A stretch of DNA of 64,000 nucleotides from the NCBI GenBank assembly GCA_003049485.1, contig PYST01000090.1:54195-118194 (forward strand), in the 5' to 3' direction. The position numbers and the translations under genes are program-made. This DNA is from Ophioceras dolichostomum. Taxonomy: Eukaryota > Ascomycota > Sordariomycetes > Magnaporthales > Ophioceraceae. Under the pieces are notes generated by a model that did not search any database, had not been told where the DNA came from, and saw only the letters and a list, made by a program, of their open reading frames with translations. Position 1 is the first letter of the stretch. Each line of letters begins with the position of its first letter. Of the stretch, positions 33,594-44,724 are shown one piece after another.

Positions 33594-36565
33594 GAGAGAA
33601 GCTAAGTAGGGGATACGGCTGATCAGGGTGAGGACGTTAAGCAGGGGGCTCTCTGGAGAAGTCTGTCGTGTGTGGTCCGTACAAGGTAAGACGAAATTTG
33701 GGAGCCTTGCTGCGGTTGGCCTCAATGGTGGATTCTGTGGACGTTGAGCTGGAACGAGCTGGAAACGAGCCTGTCTTCGGGGCCTCCAAAAGCAGCTTGG
33801 CGATTGAATTGGTTTTATTACTGTATTTTTTTTTCTCACGTCCCCATTCTTACAGGTCCTGGGCCAGGGCGAGGGCTGATCCCAGGCAGGTGGGCTGGCG
33901 AGCTGGGCTGCACGGTCTGAAGCGGTCGGCCGAAATGAGGTCTGCCGCGGGTCCGTCCTCGTCCAGCGGGTTCGTGCCAATCAGCTTTGCCCGGACATGG
34001 CGTTTGGCGTTGTTGCTTGGAATTGCTCGAATTGGAGGATGCGGCTAGGCTCTCGCGTTGGCGTCAGTGTTTTCACGAGGGGGCCGCACGAGCTGCTGGA
34101 GCTGAGGGCATTCGCTAGGCCAGCCTGCGGCGTTGGTCGCAAGAAACCCCTGATGGCCTCCTTATGGTGGGACCCCTCCTCCCTGAAGGAAGTACAAAAC
34201 TTCGCACTAGACGGGAGGCAATAAAAATAAGAATTGAACTCATGTGCTGTGCTGGCTGCCGGGCTCCAGTGGCTCCTGGCGGTAATGGTAAGGCGCCCTG
34301 GCTGATCGTACACAGTAGTGGTGAGTGCCACGCTGACTGTTCCTGACCCCCCGACACAGGGGGCCTCGGTGCTTCCCCATATAAGAAAACTTGGAAGGTC
34401 CGGGGGAGGCGGAAAAAGCGAAGGAAGAGACGATAATCCGCTAACTCTAACAGATAATGATTCAGCGATGTCCATCGATTCGCTAGCCGGAGACATTGAA
34501 CGGCAGCGACGGCAACGACGGCAGGAAGTCACCAGGTGGAGGTATTTCAGCCCGTCCGACCAGCAGGTTCAATTCTTCAATGCTGTGAACATGCAAGCAC
34601 ACCCACCACACCAGTCTTGGCCGAGCCCTTAGCGAGGGTAAGGAGCCTCCGGCTTGTATTCGGTACCAGTGCGGTGGCTCTCCGCGTTAGCGTCAGTATA
34701 AATAGGTCGCCGCAGAAAAGTTACCCTAATGTGGCAGCAGGCTGGTGGGAGGCTGGCAAGCTGCATCACAGTGACCACACAGGCTCGCAAACTGACAAGC
34801 CAGGACGCAATGCCACCCACCCTCTTCCTCGAACCTCCCTGTGCTCTCCCCCATATCTTCTCTCCCGCCACGAGTTGTCCATGCTGTGATAGCCCAGCGA
34901 TCCGCACATGTGTTGCTGTTCACCTCCCCATTTCTGCATCGTTGGCCCTGCGGCATTTCGCCGCGAGATCGGCCGGTGCTAACTTCTACCAGTAGCTGCT
35001 CTTGTATTAGCTACCAAATCCACCTTGAAACAATTCCCTGTACCGTTCGACTTGCTTCACTCGGTCCGTGTCCGGGCTAGCGAGACCAGAGAAACAGGTT
35101 CCTTCCCAATGAGAACTTCCGCGGTGACCGCTAGAGCATAGCGCACTGGTAAGCGTGGGAACGTGGGATCAACTGCTCCGGTTATGGTTGCCGACATGTT
35201 TTGCCTTCCTGTTGGAGTTGGGGTGTGTGGACGTGTGGAATGTGATTGCTCGTAACAACCCTTTGCAACCTTGCCAACACACACACCATCTCTTTTATCT
35301 CCTCCGTTCCCCTCTTCTGTTCCTGCTCGTGTGCTTGTGAGTCTGTGTTTGGGTGGTGTGCGTATCCTGTGCATGCGATCATATTTCCCGTGCGTCGCTT
35401 GGATTTACGGGAGTTGGCGAAACGGCCTCCATCTTCCATGGTTGTTGGCCGCCGAGAGCGACCCCGCATGGCCAGTTTGCCAGTATCTGGCCTGGTCCCA
35501 GTCTCCGGTCAAGTGGTCCGAGAAAGCTTGGCCGTGGCCCGGCGAAGGAACTATGGAAGAGCACGGTTGACGGACGGACGTGTTTCGATAAACGTCATTG
35601 CCCTGTGCTGCTGAAGGACCGGAGAGCTTGAAGGCTCAATCCGGACTTACACGTACCACAGTAGCAGAGCACGCACAGACGGTCCGAGTTGGGCTGGTGA
35701 GCTTTCGAACTCCTACCACAGCAGGTTTCTCCTTGATGACTAGCGCGTTTTGGCTGATCCATTGGCTTGCAGCTAGCTTGCAGCGTGTGTCAGCCCTTCG
35801 AACCCCAAATGTCCAATAAATCGGACCAGGGGTGATAAGTCTTGTGGTGGCCTCTTCTTGGTGGCGTGGTCTAGAACGTGCTCATCTCACAGAACGCCTT
35901 CAGAGTCCTCAGCCGGGGCTGATTTTAACCCACGTTGATGACGAGTCTGATCCACAATTGGCCGACACATGCGAGTCCGTTGGAGAGAGCTCATCTGTTG
36001 TCGCACGAACTCCATCCCGTTGTTCGTGGTGATCTCTTCGCATGCATTCTTCCGGCCTCATCCGGAACAAACGTACATTCCTCCTTTGAACTTCATCCAG
36101 CTCGGTTCCACCCGCGACGGCCCCACGCCGGCCGTCATCCCGACCAGTGGGCTGAGAGTGCCGGGAGTGGCTGGCTCAATCTCGAATGGATGAATCCGCA
36201 CAACTACGGCGATGACGTCAAGTGTTGTTTAGCAACGTGGCCGTCTTCGGAAGGAGGCCCAGCAGGCTTGCTGTATCCGATGGTCTGAGAACATGTTTCG
36301 ATCCTGCTTGCACAGTCCGTGCCAATGAATCCTACCTGTGATGTGGCTGCAAGTTGAGAGTAGGGGTAAGACATCACGCATATGGATGAGGACATGGCTC
36401 CCATAGCCCAACTCGGTACAGGAACTCACGCAAGCGTGCCATAGTCCAGCGCAGCACACACCCAGAGCATGATGGGTGCAGGACTCGAGACAAGGTGTGA
36501 TAAGCGAGGTCATGATCATCGTAAATTTTGGACGCCACCTGAACGTAACGATCAGCGCCGGTGAT
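32808..36565. other. 3.8 kb region upstream of PSD2
   Basis: No gene recognised. It contains a GA-rich microsatellite (33548-33600) and a pair of similar 22-bp segments (about 34049-34070 and 34676-34697, GGCTCTC-GCGTTRGCGTCAGT). One plus-strand ORF at 34318-34632 has a helical basic stretch but no support beyond being open. The part next to 32808 should carry the PSD2 promoter. Confidence 0.4.
33548..33600. repeat. (GA)n microsatellite
   Basis: AAAGAG units grade into about 20 GA units, interrupted once by GC. Confidence 0.85.
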
Positions 36566-37740
36566 TTACGCAGCAACCTTGGCGCTGTACTTAGCAGCCG
36601 CCTTGTCAAAGAGGGCCTTCTTCTCCTCGAGATCCTCCAATAGGGCGTGCTTCGGAGCAACCTTCTTCAAAGTACTAAGAAGCGCATGGAGACGATACGT
36701 CAGCAAAAGATCTCAAGATTGATGGATTTGACAAGCCACTTTTTCGGTATGGATATAGTGTGTAGGAACATCATACCTTTCCAGTTCATCAGGGCTCTTT
36801 CCTGTAATCACGGACAGAACAAGCAGATTGGCGATGGCCTCGGCGAACTCGGGCTCCTTCTTTGTGGCTTGCTCCAGCGCGGCCTGAGCCTCTTCCGTCC
36901 TCCCGAGGTGCAGCTCTGCAACCGCCTGAGAGACGAGCGACCGCACCGACGACGTCGAGGCCGACTGGGCGAGCTCCTCGAAAACGTAGAAGGCCTGCTG
37001 GTAGGCCTCGCCGCCCTGTTCGACGATTATCACGCGAAAGTTAGTGAAGTCCGGTGAGTACGTGAGGTGGCATGGACACATGGTAGTTAGAGAAAGGGAT
37101 GTGGTCTTGCGTACTCTTCTCAAGCCAACCCACGACTCGGCCAGGTTGACGAGCAGGCTGTCCTGGGCCCAGCTTCGTGCCGCCTTGACCTCCTTAATGG
37201 CTAGGTCATTCCGGTTCTGAGCGAGGTAGATCTGGACGATTATGGCAACAGCGTCGACTGTATAATGGGACCACGGAACGCAAGGGATTAGCGACGCTAT
37301 TCCACAGTTTGCGGTGTAGAGGCATTAGTCTGTTCGAGCGACGTACGGTTTCCCTGGTGTTTTGACAGAAGCGCCAGCGCCTCCTCAGACTTGCCCGCGG
37401 CCTGCAGCACGGTGCCGCCCAGGACCTGAACGGCCGCGTTATCACCGTTCTCCTCCGCCAGCTTCTCGACGGCGGCGACGGCGGCGTCCGTCTTGCCGAG
37501 CGTCAGCAGGGCGAATGCCCCGACGGCGGCTAGCTCGGGCTCCTTCCCCCCCTTTACCTCGCCAGCAACATCCGCGGCCTGTCCCAGGGCGATGCGGGCT
37601 CGCAGTTTCAGGAGTCGCGCTGGCAGGGCGTTCTCGCGTGAGAGGGAGGAGGTGTCGTAGTCGACCACTTCCTGGTACTGGCCTTGGTGGAAGTGGTTGT
37701 GGATGTTGATGAGCTCACCCTCGGCGGAGTATGGATCCAT
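36566..37740 (-). CDS. sec28: Coatomer subunit epsilon (epsilon-COP)
   Basis: Helical-repeat subunit of the COPI coat, which stabilises alpha-COP on Golgi-to-ER vesicles. Four exons (37740-37347, 37257-37115, 37015-36777, 36674-36566) give 294 residues with all phases closing. Start MDPYSAEGELINIHNHFHQGQYQEVV is the family N-terminus. TPR-like helices follow (AVQVLGGTVLQAAGKSEEAL, AIIVQIYLAQNRNDLA, AYQQAFYVFEELA, AVAELHLGRTEEAQAAL, EFAEAIANLLVLSVITGK). The last short exon, KKVAPKHALLEDLEEKKALFDKAAAKY, is characteristic of the fungal protein. Its translation needs the 102-bp intron between 36777 and 36674. Confidence 0.95.
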
Positions 37741-38120
37741 GTTGACTGCCGTCTCTCGTCTTCGGTTTGAGCGCGTTCGGGATGTCTGCACGAAATGTTT
37801 CGTTGGGTGCGGGGTCTTTTCGTGGAGTATATAGTCAAGCTTAGAGATGACGATGTGGCCACCGATGCGCCGTACAAACGCAGTTCTTCTGGGGTTCAGG
37901 GGATTTCGAGGTGGGACACTGTCTGTGCGTGGGGCCGATAACTCTGATAAGACAAGAAGGCTGGGCGAGGCTTGGCATTTCCAGACAGGGTCGACCCCCC
38001 TCGAAGCATTACATAATACTCAGCTCTGAATCAATATGAGATGGGATATATCAGTTATTACAACATCAATCTGCCAGTATTTCGAACCTGCCACACATGA
38101 CTTGACGCCTGCTCAACAGT
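37741..38120. other. Intergenic between epsilon-COP and the seven-helix gene
   Basis: 380 bp, probably holding the SEC28 promoter and the 3' UTR of the next minus-strand gene. No gene seen. Confidence 0.5.
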
Positions 38121-39528
38121 TTACCACCTCCATTGACCATATTCCGGCGGATCTTTCATCTGATACGGCGGCTGTGGCGGACCCCCTACTCCGGGCTGCC
38201 CCTGAACGACCGCCTGGGGCTGCACGTCATTGTCATTCTTCCGCCTCTCTGCGGCGCTCATCGTTAAAATGACCACCCAGCCCAATGTCACCAGCGGTAA
38301 GATCTGCCCGATGCCACGCACGTCCTGCTCCGGGTTCCCATGCCGATCGAGGTGGCCCCTTATCCAGCCAGAGCTATGCACCCAGTCCCGGACGACAACC
38401 ACGTGAAAAAAGCACCAGAAGCAGGTAACCGAGAAACAAAAAACCCTAAACAGGGACAGAAGTAGCCAGGGCTCGCGTGGCGGAGGGTCGGGATAGCCAG
38501 GCTGGGCGCGACGGGTGCGGCAGACGAATCTAGTGAGGTGGGCGACAACGAACAAGATGGCCATCAGGAAGCCAAGTATGATCTCGGGCGTAGCGTCATC
38601 AGCGGATGCTGCTGCCCCACGCTCGTGCACTCCCAGTCTCTCCATCTGAGCTTTGGTGAGGTTCCCAAAGGAGCCGAGGCTTGAATCGAGGAAGCAGGCT
38701 ATTGGGAGCAGCAGTGCGCTGTCTGTGTTGTTGTGTTTGTACAAGTACATGGTCTCCGGTGTCACCTCACGGGTGAACTGGTAGGCGAGAAAGCGGAGGT
38801 AGAAGGCGAAGACGATGCTCGTGATGGCGGTGCGTACTGCCGCCGCCAGCTTCGATTTCCAGGTCCCGCACCATGTACACGGCCAGGGTGACGCATGACA
38901 GAGCGATGAGGATCAGGTTGACAGCCACGTTGTAGTGGTAGGCCGACACGCTGCACTTGCTCGAGACACCGAAGTTGATGCCGTACACGAAGACTAGGAG
39001 GAGTTGGGCGTCTGCTGTGATTGTGAAGCTTTCTTGAGTGAGGCGGTGGAGGTAACTGTCGCCCGTGAGGAGCCTGGTGACCGGATTGGGTCCTCGGTTA
39101 GAGTTTAAGCTAGAGAAAAGTGAGGGGGGATCGTTAGTATCTCTCGGTCAGACCAGGAAAACTATGAAGGCGAAGAGGGTCAAGGAAAGGGGGGCTACTC
39201 ACTAGTCCTCCACACTCTTCATTTTCTGCCTCCGGATCAGGATGATCCAGGACAAGAGACACAGGGCGAGGGCTGGGACAAACGAGAGAAATACCCCAAG
39301 ACCCGCGATGTCCGTGTTGGGTTCGAACGAGCCTTGCCTGACAGCGCCGTGGGATAGGACATAGTTATCCGAGTCAAACGAAACAGCGCACATTGTCGCA
39401 ACGTTGTAGTTGCTTCGACAGCAGTCATTGGTGAGGTTCACGGAGTAGCCAGAGCCGAAGAAAGACTGCAAGAACGTGTGGAAAGGAGTCGAGTCCTGGG
39501 CCGAGCAGTTCAGCGCCGACATGGCCAC
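38121..39528 (-). CDS. Orphan seven-helix membrane protein, interrupted by a +1 frame shift
   Basis: Two exons (39528-39203, 39109-38121) joined by an intron with a clear CTAAC branch site. The N-terminal about 80 residues carry four Cys and an N-glycosylation sequon (NLTND) and look extracellular. I count seven hydrophobic helices: GLGVFLSFVPALALCLLSW, QLLLVFVYGINFG, NVAVNLILIALSCVTLAV, TAITSIVFAFYLRFLAY, EIILGFLMAILFVVAHL, LFRVFCFSVTCFWCFFHV and ILPLVTLGWVVIL. The tail is Pro/Gln-rich. After YMVRD the frame moves by one base near 38862-38863 (CC); with one C fewer the product would be 437 residues. I do not recognise the family; a receptor role is only suggested by the topology. The break is either an assembly error or a real inactivating change. 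Confidence 0.6.
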
Positions 39529-40039
39529 TGACTACCTCTGCAAAATACAGCGGGCAAGGCTAAATGACTGAAACTCGGCCGAAAGTAGAAGGGGAGAGAA
39601 TATCTTTGAAGATTGTTCTGCTGCCTGGCTTGACCCGCGCGAAGCAACAGCGGAAAAGAGGGGAGAGAGCCATCTCGCTATATGTTCTCTTCGCTCCCAA
39701 CATTCTCTCTCGCAGCCTCGTTTCTACCCCCCTATGACCCGAAAAGGGGAGGGTTGCAGCGGAGCCCGGGTTGGAAAGCCCAGGAGACTCCAAGACTTCA
39801 CGACGGTCCTTTCAGCTTGGCAGCTGATGCTGGGCCACGTCGACCCCGCCCGTCCTGCAAAGCCCTTTGAATCGGTTGGGCTGCTGAGGACCGCATAAAA
39901 CGCCACCAATCCTTTGTGACAGTGATAGTCACCACAACGGTCGTCGCCGAAAAGAAAAAGGAGACGACAAAAAAGTAAAAATATCGTCAAAGGGTTGAGG
40001 TGGTATTCTGCAGGCTGCAAGCTGCAGGCTGGCATGTGA
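39529..40039. other. Intergenic between the seven-helix gene and OMA1
   Basis: 511 bp with no coding signal; likely promoter of the seven-helix gene and 3' UTR of OMA1. Confidence 0.5.
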
Positions 40040-41549
40040 TCAGATAACAATAATCTCTCCTCTGCGCAGAGCTCGCTTGAACATCTCAGCAAACCCTTGG
40101 GTTCCGTGGCAGTCGCTCTCGGCCCGCTTGTCCAGAGCCTTCTGCATCCACCCCTGGATCTTCTCTATACGATGTTGATGCTGAATTTCGTCCCAAAAGA
40201 ACACCCGTGGCTGTTAGTAAGAAGACACGCACGCAAGAAAACAGCAGGAAATGGAAAACAAATAGGTAGGTAGGTAGGTAGGTAGTTAGGTAGGAAGGAA
40301 AAAGAACCATACCGAAGGATGCGTGCTCATCCACTCAGGCGGCTGCTGGTCTCCGTGGCTCTGGTCCATGCGCATCCAGAACGCGAGCGCGGCCTCCGGA
40401 TTGTAGCAGGCCTCGGCCATCATCATCAGGCCGATGAAGTCGGCCTCGCTCTCCTGCAGGCGGCTCATCGGGCTCTCGAAGAGCGCGCCGATCAGCGAGC
40501 CGCCGAAGAAGTACGTGGCGAGGAAGGCCGGGGGGAAGGCGAAGGAGAGCAGGATCGCGCTGTAGTAGAGGGTGAACGTGCCGATGTTCTGCGACATGCG
40601 CTCCGCCACGTGCCCGGCCAGGTTGTGCGCAATCTCGTGGCCCAGCACCGCGGCTAGGGCGTCCTCGTTCCGGGCGAACTGGAAGATGCCGCTGAAGACG
40701 AAGACCTTGCCGCCCGGGAGGACGAAGGCGTTGGCAATGCCTTCAGGAGCTCAGGGGCGCTGTTAGCAGCGTACTCACAGTAAAACACACAGACGGCGGG
40801 TACCTAACCCATCAGATCTGACCCCCCAACTTCCCAGCGAGCGCCCCGACAGGAAATGGCATAAAAAACGTACGAGGGTCGTCTATAACATGAACCTCCC
40901 ACTCCGCATCATCCATCCCGCTGACGGGTATCAGCCTGTCCATGACGCGCCGGACCATCCTGTCCCGCCAGTCCCAGCCGGACAACAGCCGCCCGCCCTG
41001 CTCCTCCAGCTCGCGCAGCAGCTGCTTGTACTGCATCTCGCCCAGGACGCGGACGGACCCTTCGCCGAACGCGTTGAAGCGCCGGCGGCCCGAGACGGGC
41101 ACGGTCTCGAGGTTGTGGAAGTAAAACGCCAGGGCAGACAGCATGGCGAGCACGACGATCGCGCGGTTCGAGGGCGCCTGTCGCCGCCGCCTACTACTAG
41201 GCTGGTGGCCGGACGTCAAGTGCGCGCGCGCGTAGCGCAGGCGCGGGTCGTTCGGGTCATAGTATCGTCGGCGCGGCGTGTCGGAGAGGTTGCGGCGGAG
41301 GCGGGCCTGGAGCGGAGAGCGAGGAGGAGGAGGAGGAGGACATAGAGAAGGACGGATAAGTGCGGGAGGGTGCTGATGAAGTCGCCGGGCGATAAGAGGG
41401 GTCCTCGGCGCGGGACAGACGGAGATCAGACGAGCGAGGGCTGCTAATGGCCGGGACCGTAGTGCACCGTTGACGGCAACGATGCGCGGTCGCAACAGTT
41501 GCGGCACCGGCGGCCGCAGCCTCGGAAATGGGAGCCGCAACCCAAACAT
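40040..41549 (-). CDS. oma1: Mitochondrial metalloendopeptidase OMA1 (M48)
   Basis: Inner-membrane zinc protease of the mitochondrial quality-control pathway. Three exons (41549-40874, 40749-40313, 40210-40040) give 427 residues in phase. The N-terminus is an Arg/Leu/Pro-rich presequence (MFGLRLPFPRLR). A hydrophobic helix (AIVVLAMLSALAFYF) precedes the peptidase domain. Zinc site: HEIAH at 263-267 with the third ligand region LQESEAD at 323-329; ANAFVLPGGKVFVFSGI is family-typical. The last exon gives FFWDEIQHQHR and GWMQKALDKR. The 3' splice site of intron 1 is set by phase (AG at 40751-40750, CTAAC just upstream). Intron 2 contains GGTA repeats. Confidence 0.93.
40263..40295. repeat. (TAGG)n microsatellite in OMA1 intron 2
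   Basis: About seven TAGG units, once interrupted by TTAG, entirely inside the intron 40312-40211. Confidence 0.85.
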
Positions 41550-42047
41550 CGCCGCGCGCCGTAGGCTTGGTTCACCCTTAGAGGCTGGCTGGTTGGTCTT
41601 CTCCGGGCCAAATCACACTTTCAGGTGGTATGTCGACATGAAAGGCACGGGACGTTGTCAGCAACAACCCGACCCCATTGCCATGTGCCCAATTGAATTG
41701 CTGACAGTCCCTTATCACCGAGCGGAGAACAATACTTGGACGCGATATGGAATGCTCTGCTCCTGCAATGTAGCCTTCCAGCTCAGCTAGATTAGTGTCT
41801 AACAACAAGTCAAGAATCGTGGTGCGGTGTCCCGCCCAAACTCCGGAGGTGCATGGATTGCTTAAATCTGACCAAGCATTCAGGATTGCATGTTCCCGTA
41901 TTATTATCCACTTCAGAAATACAGCAAATTCAAATTTCTCTCCAGATTATACCACTTTTCCATGTTCAGTATCGTACACGCTGCCAATCCAGTTCTGCAG
42001 CCAAACAGATATTCGCATCTCCATGAAGTTATCCTGGAGTGCGAACC
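41550..42047. other. Intergenic between OMA1 and the CFEM gene
   Basis: 498 bp, no gene seen; should contain the OMA1 promoter. Confidence 0.5.
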
Positions 42048-42884
42048 TCAATTCGTCCTCGTCTGACCTCCAAGTTCCGCGATCTGCCGCGCGTCGAGCT
42101 CGACGGGATAGAGAGGCCTTGGCATGGGATATGGATCATCAAGCTGCGGGATGTCTGGACCCCCGGCCTTGTCCATAGGCTGACTCGAGGTCACCACCGC
42201 GGCCTGGTTACCCTGCTGCTGTTGATCCAGCTGGTTCTTCTTCTGCTGCTGGCGGCGATACAGGAACACCGCGTTGGCGATCAGTGCAAGGGCGGCAACG
42301 CTTCCCACGACTATTCCCGCGATGGCCCCGCTGCTGATGGCTGGCGCAGAGGTCGAGCCTGAACCTGTCGAGCCTGAACCTGTCGAGCCCGAATCTGTCG
42401 AGCCGGGGATCGGTGTCGACGACGGTCCCTTTGTTGTGGCCGACGAGGCAGGTGAAGTCCCTTCACGAGGGGCGTCGGCGGTCCCACTGGGGTTGTTTAT
42501 ACCAGGACGAGTTGTCGATGTAGTATTGCCATCGGTGGCAGTCGCGGAGAATTGGCTGCACAATGACGATCCCGCCAACTGGGCTTCCAGCAGAGCCGAA
42601 GGGGAGGCTGCGCAGGCCGAGAGCACGCACGGGGCCGCGGTAGCAGCAATCACAGAGTTCGAAGGACCTCACTGGCATGCCACATCCGTAGCCGGGCAAA
42701 TCGCAGTGACGGCGGACGAGATACAGGAGAGCTAGATTGGCGTGGCCAGTATGTAAGTCAGCCTTCTCCGTTCGACTGATTAACGGCCGAGATGGAGGTG
42801 ACCCACTGCACATGATGGGATGCCCGCAGGGTTCTGTGCCGAGACCCGGGCGACTGCCGCGAGGAGGATGAGATTCGCCTTCAT
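42048..42884 (-). pseudogene. CFEM-domain cell-surface protein with in-frame TGA
   Basis: CFEM proteins are fungal surface or secreted proteins with an eight-Cys fold, some binding haem. Two exons (42884-42807, 42731-42048). Exon 1 is a signal peptide (MKANLILLAAVARVSAQ) followed by NPAGIPSCA; exon 2 starts LSCISS. The Cys spacing fits CFEM (SCALSC, ICPATDVAC, then CVLSAC and a last Cys near SSLC), but the second Cys of the C-x-C pair is replaced by TGA at 42671-42669, followed in the same frame by GPSNSVIAA. Past the domain lie a Ser/Thr/Gly-rich stalk, one transmembrane helix (AIAGIVVGSVAALALIANAVFLY) and a Gln-rich cytoplasmic tail. Apart from the stop the frame is open for 254 codons. Nonsense mutation or sequence error; no intron repairs it. 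Confidence 0.75.
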
Positions 42885-43769
42885 GTTGAGTTTATCGCGT
42901 TCGATGGCGAGCCATGCCCTTGTGCTTGGAGCCTGCCCAACCCGCGAAAGTCTTCAGACCATCCGACCAAATACGGCCAAACGCGGCAGCGGCAGAGGTG
43001 GAGGGGTCGCGAAGCGCTTCTGCAGCCAATGGGATTGCGCAATCTGACAACCTGCCACAACCAATATCGATTTACCAAATGTACGGGACCAAGTGCGCGG
43101 CCAACGACTTCCGTCTAGAGAAAGAAGATGCGAAGGGCGCTCTCGGCGTGGATCCTCTGCAGCTATGTGCCACACCGGCCTCTGAGAGAGCTTGTGTAGT
43201 CGCCGATACGCGCTTGTCCGTTCCACTACCCCTGCTTTGACCTTGCAGAATGCAGATGGCTTTTTGCCCGCACATCCGGCCGCCGGCCGTGATCTCCAGT
43301 TACGTGAGCTGGCTTGCAGCTGGCGTGGGCGATGGAGGTGCTGTTGGCGCGAGGGGTCAAGAACAAACAACCGAACACGCGGCCGATCTCTCACCCTACC
43401 TTACAGCCTGCCCACCCATGTATGTACTTCCTAACACTGACAGACCGCAACTCCGACGTGCCCCATGTTCTGCACCCTATGACGAATGTTCTTTGCAGGC
43501 TCGCCTCCTGTGATAATGTGATAGCGCATGGGTGGCCCGCCCGGGGGGTTCGCACTCCAACGTCCGCCCAACCTCATTTATTGCCCGGAGCCTTTCCGCG
43601 TCGAAGATACGGCGTATTGCTCTTTGTTCATTTCCCACCCCTCAGTATCACCAGAAGTCCGATCTCCCAAATTTTCTTCCGTTCTTCATGTCTTTGGACA
43701 AAGCTTTTCCAGGACTGGTTTCTCCCCAAGGCGGCGTCTTGGACACTCCAGTGTCTTGAGCACGTTATA
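42885..43769. promoter_or_regulatory. Divergent promoter region, CFEM gene / single-pass surface protein
   Basis: 885 bp separates the two ATGs. Several overlapping ORFs exist on both strands but none has domain or splice support. The last 150 bp before 43770 are C/T-rich as in a fungal leader. Confidence 0.4.
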
Positions 43770-44724
43770 ATGTCTGCTCGATTAGCTATTTCTTTACTCC
43801 TTCTCTGGGCCGCACTGCCCCTGGCCATCGCAAGCTATGGGGGTGGCGGAGCCATATGGAAGGTCCCTTCAAATTTCTCGCAGACCTTTATGGTGGGACA
43901 GTCTGTGCCGCTTTCGTGGAATGCCTTCAACGAAACCAAGCACGACCTCTGGCTCACCACATGGGACTACCAAAATTTTCCTTTCAAGAGTCTTATTTAC
44001 CGTAAGTCATCACATTTTCCAGCCTCCTCTACCTCCTGATGAAAGAACTGCTCGGCTAACACCTTTCGTTGGTGGACTACCAGCAAACATCGATGCTTCG
44101 ACTCCAGCGGTCTACCACTGGACTGTCTCCGTTCCTACCGAGCAGCTAGCGAAGACCGCGAAATACATCCTCAAGTTCATGCCCAGCAACGACACGGGCC
44201 TACTACCACAAAACGAAGAAGAAAGGAGAAGCTCGACTGACTGGACCGCCAGTCCAGTCTTCCAAGTCCTCTCAGTTGGCACTCCCTCAACTACGACATC
44301 CTCGGAGCAACAAGCATTTCCGGACGGCGCGAAAGCAGGCATCGCCATCGGCGCCGTCGCCCTCGTCGCCTTGATAGCGGCAATATCGTGGGTCCTGTGG
44401 CGCCAGTATGCTGAAGAGCGACATCGGAGCAAGGTATCGAACTTTTGCTCGCTGGTTGCCGGTAGCACCGTGAGCACGGTGAGCGGCGGGCCGTCATCGC
44501 AGAAAAGCACTCGGCCCAGCCGGCCAAAGTCGCTACCAAGTATGGCCGAGTCTGGCACGCTCAAAGGAACCCCCGTCCTGGGCTACGCCGGTGGGAGGCT
44601 TCCGGGCATCCACGAACTCCCCGGTAGCGAGCCCTCTTCGGCGACCACTCCCGGGTGGCCGATCGAGCTGCCTACTGGCTGGGAGCCGCTCCCAAGCCCT
44701 CCACCCAGGACTTATCATTACTAG
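43770..44724 (+). CDS. Single-pass surface protein with a Kre9/Knh1-like N-terminal domain
   Basis: Two exons (43770-44001, 44084-44724) give 290 residues. Signal peptide MSARLAISLLLLWAALPLAIAS; then a small beta-type extracellular domain with IWKVPSNFSQTFMVGQSVPLSWNAF and LWLTTWDYQ, ending near YILKFMPSND. This resembles a fungal family of Ser/Thr-rich membrane proteins with a Kre9/Knh1-like fold. Transmembrane helix AGIAIGAVALVALIAAISWVLW is followed by a Ser/Pro-rich cytoplasmic tail. The donor C|GTAAGT and acceptor CCAG close in phase. Function unknown; a cell-wall sensing or anchoring role is inferred from architecture. It shares a divergent promoter with the CFEM gene. Confidence 0.78.

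Noticed and set aside
33981..34532. Possible minus-strand gene in the region upstream of PSD2
   Set aside because: Composition is Ser/Pro/Arg-rich without helices, motifs or splice support.
42611..42671. Possible intron hiding the CFEM stop codon (donor GTGAGG)
   Set aside because: The only nearby acceptor (GCGCAG) would shift the frame and delete two conserved cysteines.
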